Origin: Oscillospiraceae bacterium
GTDB taxonomy: Bacteria > Bacillota_A > Clostridia > Oscillospirales > Oscillospiraceae
DNA: 5,839 bases
Reading direction: 5' to 3'
Assembly (NCBI GenBank): GCA_017415945.1
Contig: JAFQDR010000116.1
Span: 1-5,839, forward strand
Positions within the stretch are counted from its first letter, which is position 1; every line of letters starts with the position of its first letter. Shown here in pieces: positions 1 to 5,279 of this stretch. The notes beneath the pieces are model-generated. The model had not been told where the DNA came from. It was given only the letters and a program-made list of their open reading frames with translations, and did not search any database. The translations under genes and the position numbers were made by a program.

Positions 1-1
1 G

Positions 2-901
2 AATCTGCCCGAAGAAGAGAAATACAAGCTCAGCCTTGCCAATTCCATTTGGTTCAAGGATGATCCTTCCTTTGTGGTGAATGAAGAGTTTCTGCAGACC
101 AACGCGGATTATTACGGTGCCGGTATCTATAAGGCGCCTTTTGACGAGTCCACCTTGAAGGAGATCAATAAATGGGTGGAAGACAACACCGACGGTATGA
201 TCAATGATATACTGGATCAGATTTCCGAAGACGCTGTGATGTACCTTGTTAATGCTCTCGCATTCGATGCGGAGTGGCAGAACATTTACAATGAGTATCA
301 GATCCAGGACGGGAAGTTTACCACAGAGGACGGAACTGTCCGTGATGTGGAGATGATGTACTCCAATGAAAATAAGTATTTACGTGACGACAAGGCAGAA
401 GGCTTTATCAAATACTACGCCAAACGAAAGTATGCCTTTGCCGCACTTTTGCCAAACGAAGGCGTAAGTGTCTCCGAATACATTGCATCCCTTGACGGTG
501 AGCATTTGCATGACCTGCTTTCCGGTGCAAAGACGACGCCGGTGGATGCTGCAATTCCGAAGTTTGAAACCGAGTACAAGGTGGAAATGAGCGCTATTCT
601 CAAAGAAATGGGAATGTCCGATGCTTTCGACGGTGTCCGTGCGGATTTCTCAAAGCTTGGGGAAACGACGGACGGGTTGAATATCTTTATCAATCGTGTC
701 ATCCATCAGACCTATATCAACGTAGATGGAAAAGGAACCAAAGCCGGCGCTGCAACTGTTGTGGAAATGAACAAGGAAACAGCAATGGAACCGTCTGATC
801 CTCCGAAACAGGTATATCTCGACCGCCCGTTTGTGTATATGCTCATTGACTGCGAAACGAACCTGCCGTTCTTTATCGGAACAGTGATGGATGTGGAATG
901 A
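2..901 (+). CDS. Serpin family protease inhibitor, C-terminal part (5' end outside window)
   Basis: This gene is open from the left edge, with 299 residues visible. Serpins are usually about 370-400 residues, so roughly the first 100, including any signal peptide, are missing. The order of motifs is typical: an N-K-W-V-E-x-N-T-x-G-M-I block (about residues 51-62), L-V-N-A-L-A-F (about 80), A-L-L-P-N-E-G (about 148), I-P-K-F-x-x-E with a following G-M-S-D-A-F, and the family signature YLDRPFVYML near the C-terminus. The reactive-centre hinge reads GTKAGAAT (residues 245-252), with Thr at P14 and small residues at P12-P9. That pattern is characteristic of inhibitory serpins, which trap a serine or cysteine protease by inserting the cleaved loop into sheet A. 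P17 is Gly (243) instead of the usual Glu. Counting 15 residues from the hinge Gly gives P1-P1' as Glu259-Thr260, but the loop is about five residues longer than in alpha-1-antitrypsin, so the scissile bond is uncertain. Secretion or lipid anchoring is inferred from the neighbours. The family call is very secure; the target protease is unknown. Confidence 0.96.
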   Translation, partial: NLPEEEKYKLSLANSIWFKDDPSFVVNEEFLQTNADYYGAGIYKAPFDESTLKEINKWVEDNTDGMINDILDQISEDAVMYLVNALAFDAEWQNIYNEYQIQDGKFTTEDGTVRDVEMMYSNENKYLRDDKAEGFIKYYAKRKYAFAALLPNEGVSVSEYIASLDGEHLHDLLSGAKTTPVDAAIPKFETEYKVEMSAILKEMGMSDAFDGVRADFSKLGETTDGLNIFINRVIHQTYINVDGKGTKAGAATVVEMNKETAMEPSDPPKQVYLDRPFVYMLIDCETNLPFFIGTVMDVE

Positions 902-935
902 CAAACGCATAAGCATCAAGTCAGCGTCTGGCGGC

Positions 936-942
936 AGGAGGT
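936..942 (+). promoter_or_regulatory. Ribosome binding site deciding the start of the first lipoprotein gene
   Basis: AGGAGGT at 936-942 is a full-strength Shine-Dalgarno. It sits directly against the in-frame ATG at 943, which is too close, but 6 nt before the ATG at 949. This favours 949 as the start. That start also gives a standard lipoprotein signal beginning MKKIFG. Confidence 0.8.
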
Positions 943-948
943 ATGACA

Positions 949-1959
949 ATGAAAAAGATATTTGGAATCGTGTGTGTAACGGTTCTTGTTCTTGCCATAT
1001 TTGCGGGGTGTGAAGAAAGAGAAACCGTCACCTTTGAATACACATCCGAGATCCTTGTGGATAAGGAACGTCCCGATGAAGCGCTTGTCTGGGCCGGAAA
1101 GTTTGAAACTCCGCGAAAAAGCTCGGGACTATTGACCTATTCAGACAGCCGTTTCTTTGGAATTGTGGATGATCATCAAATCGAAGGCATCAAACTCAGT
1201 AAAGAGAAGAATTATTTCAAGCCGTTTGCAAGCAATGTTTCGGGTAATCTTCCTAAGCTGTTAGGTATAAGCAGAGAAGAACAGCGGGAGAAATTCGATA
1301 TATCCATCGATGAGATCAACATCCACCGTTTTGAGGATGTTATGTTCATTCACTTTTATGTACCCGAGGATGACGTTTACAACGACAAGCCTACGGAATA
1401 TGCAGGGCAGTACGTATTCATTGAATATCAAAATCAAGAGAAAAACGCATATACCGTTACGGTTTCCATGGATGAATACAGTAATGTTCATGATCCCCAT
1501 AGGGTCATATCAATCTATGAAGGACGAACAGAGAATATCTATCATTTTCGTGATGGGTATTACGATCTGTCAACGCATACCTATAAGTGCTATGCGAATG
1601 AAAGTGAGCTCCCGAAATACAAGATGCAGCATTTCATGAGTAACAAAGAGATCCTTGAGACCGCACGGCAGAATGAAGTTCTTGCGGAGTATTTGAATGA
1701 TGATAATCTTTACTACGCAGAAAGATACTACCAATTTGATGACCGGATTTATGCTGCATTTGTGACAGGCTCGAACTGGAATGAAGAATATACCGGCTCG
1801 GATCTTTTACTCGTTATGCTTGATGCAGATACAGGGGAAGTGCTGTATGCAGAAAAATACCACTCGCCAAACTACTATATGGGTGCCGCCACTTATGTAA
1901 TAGCTATGTACAGCAGGGGGGCAGATGGATGCCTTTATGACCCATATATTGAAGAGTAA
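949..1959 (+). CDS. Predicted lipoprotein of unknown function (336 aa)
   Basis: I do not recognise the family. The N-terminus is a lipoprotein signal peptide: MKK, a hydrophobic core (residues 4-18) and a lipobox I-F-A-G-C with the modified cysteine at residue 21. The mature protein should be attached to the outer face of the membrane. The rest is soluble, rich in aromatic and acidic residues, with no second membrane segment and no cysteine pattern or obvious catalytic motif. Short alternating hydrophobic strands such as VMFIHFYV and GQYVFIEY suggest a beta-rich fold, and a D-A-D-T-G-E-V-L-Y stretch near residue 295 resembles a beta-hairpin turn. The gene starts 47 nt after the serpin stop with no terminator between, and the next lipoprotein start lies only 10 nt past its stop, so a shared transcript is likely. 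A few short similarities to the next protein (A-L-[VL]-W; G-[EQ]-Y-[IV]) hint at distant paralogy. The lipoprotein call is strong; a function cannot be given. Confidence 0.85.
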   Translation: MKKIFGIVCVTVLVLAIFAGCEERETVTFEYTSEILVDKERPDEALVWAGKFETPRKSSGLLTYSDSRFFGIVDDHQIEGIKLSKEKNYFKPFASNVSGNLPKLLGISREEQREKFDISIDEINIHRFEDVMFIHFYVPEDDVYNDKPTEYAGQYVFIEYQNQEKNAYTVTVSMDEYSNVHDPHRVISIYEGRTENIYHFRDGYYDLSTHTYKCYANESELPKYKMQHFMSNKEILETARQNEVLAEYLNDDNLYYAERYYQFDDRIYAAFVTGSNWNEEYTGSDLLLVMLDADTGEVLYAEKYHSPNYYMGAATYVIAMYSRGADGCLYDPYIEE

Positions 1960-1966
1960 GGAGGGG
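1958..1966 (+). promoter_or_regulatory. Ribosome binding site overlapping the upstream stop codon
   Basis: AAGGAGGGG begins inside the TAA stop of the preceding gene (1957-1959) and ends 3 nt before the ATG at 1970. It selects that ATG over an upstream in-frame ATG at 1925, which would add 15 non-signal residues, and suggests translational coupling of the two lipoprotein genes. Confidence 0.75.
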
Positions 1967-1969
1967 CAA

Positions 1970-2851
1970 ATGAAACGATTACACTCTATTTTCCTGGCGG
2001 TGCTATGCCTGGCTTTGTTAGCAGGCTGTGAGCAGGTTGTGTTCGATCATGAGGATGAACAGTACACATACAGTTCAACAACGATTCGCTCCGATACAAC
2101 CAGCATTACCCCGATACAGGCACTTCTTTGGACGGAGACATTGAATGAAAACAGTGAAGTGGTTCAGTCAGGAGATGGCTTGGGTGCGGAAGGTTACTTT
2201 CGAGATGCCTCCTTCCGAGTTTCCGATATACCTCGCATTGTGGCAGTAAGTGAAATTTTTGTGGATATATCTCCTCAGTCAACAGAGATAGGCAGTCCTC
2301 AGATATTTGATACAAACTGCGAAGAACTGCCCATCACACCCTCATGGCAGCAGCTCCATATGATGCCGCAGGGTGAGTATATTGTAGTATTTACCGAGTA
2401 CACGGACAGTAAAAGAACGGGAAGCGATGAAGACTATTCGTGGGTGTCCTGTCACGAGAATATCTTCAGGCTGATGATTGGCGCAGACGGTGAAGTGGAT
2501 TATGCCATTCACTCACAGTATGTTACAAAGGATGAGGATAAGTTCATTATCCGGCTCCCAATATCGGGAAAAGAAATCAAAGTCAGAGATGAATATGTCC
2601 GTTATTTACCGCTGATTGACGATGCACTTCTGGAAGTAGCAGATAAAACAATCAATGAAAAGACCTCTCAGTATAAAGAAGAACCCGCGTATTATTTACA
2701 GGTGGATTCATTAGGCTATCTTTGCCTTGCCACGGAGCAGATCGTTGATATTGATCCTCCTAAGACTCAATTCGGTGATGGAGAGGTCATTGGCGGTGGC
2801 TGCGGCATTGACCATAATCACGTATTTTTCAGTGAACGCATTTCAAAATAA
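1970..2851 (+). CDS. Predicted lipoprotein of unknown function (293 aa)
   Basis: I do not recognise the family. The start at 1970 gives a clean lipoprotein signal: MKR, a hydrophobic core (residues 6-18) and lipobox L-L-A-G-C with lipidated Cys20. The mature chain begins with an acidic, Ser/Thr-rich stretch (about residues 21-50), followed by a mixed, probably beta-rich domain containing P-I-Q-A-L-L-W and G-E-Y-I-V-V-F-T-E-Y. The last 20 residues are distinctive: G-G-G-C-G-I-D-H-N-H-V-F-F places one cysteine and two histidines close together, a possible but unproven metal- or redox-active tail. Several cysteines remain in the mature part (in N-C-E-E, S-C-H-E, Y-L-C-L and G-C-G), unlike the preceding lipoprotein. 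The gene is 10 nt behind its upstream neighbour and 51 nt before the next, inside the same run. Its stop codon lies in a 19-bp tandem duplication. The lipoprotein call is strong; function is unknown. Confidence 0.85.
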   Translation: MKRLHSIFLAVLCLALLAGCEQVVFDHEDEQYTYSSTTIRSDTTSITPIQALLWTETLNENSEVVQSGDGLGAEGYFRDASFRVSDIPRIVAVSEIFVDISPQSTEIGSPQIFDTNCEELPITPSWQQLHMMPQGEYIVVFTEYTDSKRTGSDEDYSWVSCHENIFRLMIGADGEVDYAIHSQYVTKDEDKFIIRLPISGKEIKVRDEYVRYLPLIDDALLEVADKTINEKTSQYKEEPAYYLQVDSLGYLCLATEQIVDIDPPKTQFGDGEVIGGGCGIDHNHVFFSERISK

Positions 2852-2885
2852 GAACGTAAATACATAATAAGAACGTAAATACATA
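2847..2885 (+). repeat. Tandem 19-bp direct repeat (two copies) over the stop codon
   Basis: The unit ATAAGAACGTAAATACATA occurs at 2848-2866 and again, identically, at 2867-2885, with one further matching base at 2847. The first copy contains the TAA stop (2849-2851) of the upstream lipoprotein gene. The second copy ends just before the ribosome binding site of the next gene. Slipped-strand duplication is the simplest explanation. Confidence 0.9.
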
Positions 2886-2902
2886 CCAAAAAGGAAACAC
2901 AA

Positions 2903-4036
2903 ATGAAAAAGATCATTCGACTTATCTCACTTGCTTTGGCTATAACCGTGTTTTTGTTCACGTTTGCTTCGTGTGGCGCTCCAGGTGATGATATTTCCGA
3001 TCATAATGAGATAGATACCTCGGACATGGAAACTGATGGCAAGACACCAAAAGAGGACGATTCTGCAGACAAGGAAACGGAGAACCAGACACCGGAAACA
3101 GCTGATCCGAAAGAAACGGAAGACCGGCCGGAGGATACCGATAACTCGCCTGAAACGGAATGGCTCAATCCGCCTGAAACAGACAAACAGCCAACGGATA
3201 CAACTGCGCCTGTAGAAACCGAGATTCTACCTCCCGACACAACGGATGCAACGGAAACCGAGAAAACGCCGGACGATACTACATCACCGCCGGATACTGA
3301 AAAAACACCTGACGAAACAACGAATACACCGGAAACAGACACACAGCCGACTGAGACAACAGCCCCAGATGCACCGCAGGAAAGTGATGGAACATCACCT
3401 GAGATGTTGATTGAGAGCGGGTACACAGTGACCGAAACAGCGAATTTCAATATCCTTGTGACTGAGGATAAGGTGAAAACGTCTCGCACAGCACGGGTGG
3501 CAGCATTGCAAAATGAGAGCGGTGAGAACGCGCTGTACTTGGATGTACTGACAGAGGATGGCCAAGTAATGACATCAATTACCTGGAAAGGGTACTATCA
3601 GATGTTTGTTCGCGAAGACGGACTCATAGTGTTGATGAGATTGTGGATGGCGCCGGTGACACAGCGTTGCACGGGAATATATCAATTCTTCGATGTCAGC
3701 GACAGTAAGCTATCAGGATACGACGTGGTTGAACTGGAAATACCAGAGATTAACGCTGTACCTGGAGAAGGGAAGACAATCAATTTTGCCGTTCGCTCAC
3801 CAAGCGAGGCTGCAAGATATGAGCTGACCTTTACTGATTTTATTTACAGTTATCAGGCTGAATTTGACGAGGATACATTGGATGGAAAAAGTATATATCT
3901 GATTGCAGACTCGTATCTGAATCCCGATAAGCCTGTTGTTTATTCAGATACAGATAAAGTAGAGTTCCCCAATCTGGAAGATAAGGAAATCGCAGATAAG
4001 TATACTTGGGAATATGCTTCCGCGCTCTTTGAATAA
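2903..4036 (+). CDS. Predicted lipoprotein with a 13-residue-repeat stalk and an unknown C-terminal domain (377 aa)
   Basis: The ATG at 2903 follows AAAGGAAA by about 7 nt and opens a lipoprotein signal: MKK, a hydrophobic core (residues 8-21) and lipobox F-A-S-C with Cys24. Residues 25-57 are acidic and low in complexity. Residues 58-156 are a Pro/Thr/Glu/Asp-rich stalk with a 13-residue period. Residues about 167-377 form a distinct folded domain with many aromatic residues and alternating hydrophobic strands (for example L-Y-L-D-V-L and G-L-I-V-L-M-R-L), with no motif that I can assign. Such lipid-anchored stalks typically carry a domain out through the peptidoglycan, so this is probably a surface-displayed binding or sensory protein; that role is inference. 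There is no LPXTG signal and no second membrane segment. The gene lies 51 nt after the preceding lipoprotein and is last in the serpin/lipoprotein run, followed by a hairpin terminator. Confidence 0.87.
   Translation: MKKIIRLISLALAITVFLFTFASCGAPGDDISDHNEIDTSDMETDGKTPKEDDSADKETENQTPETADPKETEDRPEDTDNSPETEWLNPPETDKQPTDTTAPVETEILPPDTTDATETEKTPDDTTSPPDTEKTPDETTNTPETDTQPTETTAPDAPQESDGTSPEMLIESGYTVTETANFNILVTEDKVKTSRTARVAALQNESGENALYLDVLTEDGQVMTSITWKGYYQMFVREDGLIVLMRLWMAPVTQRCTGIYQFFDVSDSKLSGYDVVELEIPEINAVPGEGKTINFAVRSPSEAARYELTFTDFIYSYQAEFDEDTLDGKSIYLIADSYLNPDKPVVYSDTDKVEFPNLEDKEIADKYTWEYASALFE
3074..3370 (+). repeat. Degenerate 39-bp (13-residue) coding repeats forming a Pro/Thr/acidic stalk
   Basis: Residues 58-156 of the third lipoprotein divide into two diverged 13-residue units, one 8-residue partial unit (residues 84-91), then five exact-length 13-residue units (residues 92-156, nt 3176-3370). 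The consensus of the last five is [ED]-T-[ED]-x-x-P-x-[DE]-T-T-x-x-x; one copy reads ETEKTPDDTTSPP. At DNA level the copies have diverged, keeping mainly GAAAC-type codons for Glu-Thr. The register is conserved while the codons drift, which suggests selection on the protein. The stretch is strongly acidic, with almost no hydrophobic residues, and should be extended. Confidence 0.88.
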
Positions 4037-4072
4037 AGTGGTGGGCTACTGAGGTAATAGTACCAAACAAAA

Positions 4073-4100
4073 AGGACGGCAGAATCAAGTCTGCCGTCCT
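4073..4100 (-). terminator. Intrinsic terminator of the rubrerythrin gene, probably bidirectional
   Basis: A perfect 11-bp stem (AGGACGGCAGA paired with TCTGCCGTCCT) closes a 6-nt loop at 4084-4089. Read on the minus strand, the stem is followed by TTTTGTTTGG, a good U-tract, 20 nt beyond the rubrerythrin stop. Read on the plus strand it is followed only by ATGATTATTCTT, so it may stop the lipoprotein transcript less efficiently. It lies between two convergent genes, where a shared terminator is expected. Confidence 0.88.
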
Positions 4101-4119
4101 ATGATTATTCTTGATCGAA

Positions 4120-4776
4120 TCAATAGTTCTCTGCGTGAACTTCAAAGTAGCTCTGCGGATGTGCGCAAGTGGGGCATACTTCGGGAGCATTGGTGCCAAC
4201 AACGATGTGACCGCAGTTGCGGCATTCCCAAACCTTTACTTCGCTCTTCTTGAAGACTTCTGCAGCTTCAACATTATGAAGAAGTGCGCGATAGCGTTCT
4301 TCATGATGCTTTTCGATGGCTGCAACCAGGCGGAACTTTGCAGCAAGTTCGTGGAAGCCTTCCTTTTCAGCGGTGTCGGCAAAACCTGCATACATATCTG
4401 TCCATTCGTAATTTTCACCATTGGCTGCATCTTCAAGATTCTCTGCGGTATCACCAATACCGTTAAGCTCCTTGAACCACATTTTTGCGTGTTCTTTTTC
4501 GTTGTCTGCTGTCTTGAGGAAGAGAGCTGCAATCTGTTCGTAGCCTTCCTTCTTTGCTTTAGAGGCATAGTAGGTGTACTTGTTTCTTGCCATAGACTCG
4601 CCAGCAAAGGCAGCTTCGAGATTCTTTTCCGTCTGAGTACCGGCGTACTTGTTAGCAGGTGCTTCTGCAACTACTTCAAGCTTGTCTCCGGTTGCTTTAC
4701 AAAGAGGACATACGGCTACCTCGCCCTCAACAACCTCAAATTCTTTGCCGCACAGTTTGCATTTGTACTTGATCAT
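4120..4776 (-). CDS. rbr: Rubrerythrin with N- and C-terminal rubredoxin-like domains
   Basis: This non-haem diiron protein reduces hydrogen peroxide to water in the anaerobic cytoplasm. It is 218 residues in three modules. Residues 4-36 are a small rubredoxin-like domain with C6-x2-C9 and C23-x2-C26. Residues about 45-175 are the four-helix diiron domain. Residues 180-215 are a classical C-terminal rubredoxin, C185-x2-C188 and C201-x2-C204. From alignment in memory with Desulfovibrio rubrerythrin, all expected iron ligands are present: E60 (in AGES), E93 and H96 (in ExxH), E121 and E124 (in GENYE), E155 with nearby H158. The standard protein is about 190 residues without the N-terminal module; reverse rubrerythrins have only an N-terminal rubredoxin. 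This one has both, so it could receive electrons through either end. The start is set by TAGGAGA 7 nt upstream on the minus strand. It appears monocistronic, with its own promoter and terminator. Regulation by oxidative stress is inferred; no clear PerR box was seen. Confidence 0.95.
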   Translation of the reverse strand: MIKYKCKLCGKEFEVVEGEVAVCPLCKATGDKLEVVAEAPANKYAGTQTEKNLEAAFAGESMARNKYTYYASKAKKEGYEQIAALFLKTADNEKEHAKMWFKELNGIGDTAENLEDAANGENYEWTDMYAGFADTAEKEGFHELAAKFRLVAAIEKHHEERYRALLHNVEAAEVFKKSEVKVWECRNCGHIVVGTNAPEVCPTCAHPQSYFEVHAENY

Positions 4777-4874
4777 TTTTCGTTCTCCTATTCAAAATAT
4801 ATTTATTACAGTTGAATCTAATACGGGGGAAGTCTTTCGCAGAAAACTTTCAAAAAGTGAACTGCTTATATTTT

Positions 4875-4903
4875 AGTATAGCATATCTCACGAAGGATTT
4901 CAA
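4875..4903 (-). promoter_or_regulatory. Sigma-A-type promoter of the rubrerythrin gene
   Basis: On the minus strand TTGAAA (4898-4903) and TATACT (4875-4880) are separated by exactly 17 bp, and TGC immediately precedes the -10, making an extended -10 element. The predicted transcript starts near 4868, leaving a leader of about 90 nt before the ATG at 4776. Confidence 0.78.
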
Positions 4904-4935
4904 TATGAAATTGTAAATTATGGGGTTTCATATTG
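4901..4935. promoter_or_regulatory. Perfect 10-bp inverted repeat overlapping the rubrerythrin -35 (candidate operator)
   Basis: CAATATGAAA (4901-4910) and TTTCATATTG (4926-4935) are exact reverse complements separated by 15 nt. The proximal arm overlaps three bases of the -35 hexamer, and the dyad centre is about 50 bp upstream of the predicted transcript start. The arm centres are 25 bp apart. There is no adjacent U-tract on either strand, so a terminator is unlikely. A dimeric regulator site is the best reading; its protein is unknown. Confidence 0.6.
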
Positions 4936-5055
4936 GCAAAAAAACTTGCATCGATGGCCATGAACTATTTATTAGAATGAGCGGTTTGTAAAAGAAATAT
5001 GATAAGTTTGCAAATAAGTAAATTTTTCTTTTTTGTAAACAAATTCAACTCCCTA
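4936..5055. other. AT-rich spacer between divergent promoters with repeated TTTGYAAA motifs
   Basis: No gene is visible here. The octamer TTTGTAAA or TTTGCAAA occurs at 4985-4992, 5007-5014 and 5032-5039; the middle copy is a perfect palindrome and the last lies in the near-palindrome TTTGTAAACAAA. A related TTGTAAA lies at 4912-4917 plus its first base 4911. In DNA this AT-rich some recurrence is expected by chance, so a binding function is only a possibility. Confidence 0.3.
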
Positions 5056-5084
5056 TTGATTTTATACAGATGATCGTGTATACT
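5056..5084 (+). promoter_or_regulatory. Sigma-A-type promoter of the thiS-thiF operon
   Basis: TTGATT (5056-5061) and TATACT (5079-5084) are separated by 17 bp. The predicted start, near 5091, lies a few bases before the riboswitch aptamer, as expected for a riboswitch-controlled transcript. Confidence 0.78.
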
Positions 5085-5094
5085 AATATAGAGA

Positions 5095-5203
5095 CGGGAG
5101 CTCGTGTTACGGGCTGAGAGGAAGGTAAGACCTTCGACCGCCCAAGGTTCATATTTTACATGAATTTGACCTGATTTGGATAATGCCAACGTAGGGATAG
5201 CTG
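5095..5203 (+). ncRNA. TPP riboswitch aptamer (THI box)
   Basis: This cis-acting RNA binds thiamin pyrophosphate. The diagnostic conserved segments are present in order: GGGCTGAGA (5111-5119) and ACCTGATTTGGATAATGCCA with following ACGTAGGGA (5169-5197). P1 can form from AGCT at 5099-5102 with AGCT at 5199-5202. The P3 arm ends in GAAGG-taaga-CCTTC (5121-5135). An optional side arm, TTCAT-attttac-ATGAA (5148-5164), is inserted before the second conserved half; such length variation is common in this class. TGG-ATAATG-CCA (5177-5188) forms the P5 hairpin. The RNA lies directly before thiamin genes, which fits its ligand. Identification is secure; stem ends are approximate. Confidence 0.96.
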
Positions 5204-5217
5204 AAATATGCGTATGT

Positions 5218-5253
5218 AACGGAAGTACCCCAAATCGGGCAGCTTCCGTTTTT
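5218..5253 (+). terminator. Riboswitch-controlled intrinsic terminator before thiS
   Basis: AACGGAAG (5218-5225) pairs perfectly with CTTCCGTT (5243-5250), with an inner CCC/GGG extension, followed by TTTTT (5249-5253). It stands between the TPP aptamer and thiS, so it should stop transcription when TPP is bound. Bases 5230-5239 inside the hairpin can pair instead with the aptamer core at 5170-5179 (10 bp, one U-G), giving a candidate antiterminator. Confidence 0.9.
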
Positions 5254-5265
5254 ATTATGTCAGAA

Positions 5266-5269
5266 AGGA
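5266..5269 (+). promoter_or_regulatory. Ribosome binding site deciding the thiS start
   Basis: AGGA (within AGAAAGGA) is only 1 nt from the in-frame GTG at 5271 but 10 nt from the in-frame GTG at 5280. This supports 5280 as the start. An out-of-frame ATG at 5278 is also well placed for this site and opens only a two-codon frame (ATG TGG TAA). Confidence 0.6.
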
Positions 5270-5279
5270 TGTGAAAAAT

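Noticed and set aside
943..948. Upstream in-frame ATG as start of the first lipoprotein
   Set aside because: It touches the AGGAGGT motif, leaving no room for initiation; the ATG at 949 has normal spacing.
1925..1969. Upstream in-frame ATG for the second lipoprotein, overlapping the previous gene
   Set aside because: It would put 15 polar residues before the signal peptide and lacks a ribosome binding site; 1970 has both signals.
2847..2885. Tandem repeat as a minimal CRISPR or attachment site
   Set aside because: The two copies are directly adjacent with no spacer, and no cas or integrase gene is present.
2800..2902. Internal promoter for the third lipoprotein
   Set aside because: A TTGACC-like box near 2808 has no -10 element at acceptable spacing.
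3001..3489. Minus-strand open frame of 162 codons across the stalk repeats
   Set aside because: It is the low-complexity reverse of the 39-bp coding repeats (Val/Ser-rich), with no start signal.
4111..4815. Plus-strand open frame of 234 codons, cysteine- and phenylalanine-rich
   Set aside because: It lies opposite the secure rubrerythrin gene and reads the complement of its codons; no ribosome binding site or family resemblance.
4830..4849. Hairpin in the rubrerythrin leader as a possible RNA regulator
   Set aside because: The stem is only about seven pairs with a U-G and resembles no known riboswitch; it is too weak to annotate.
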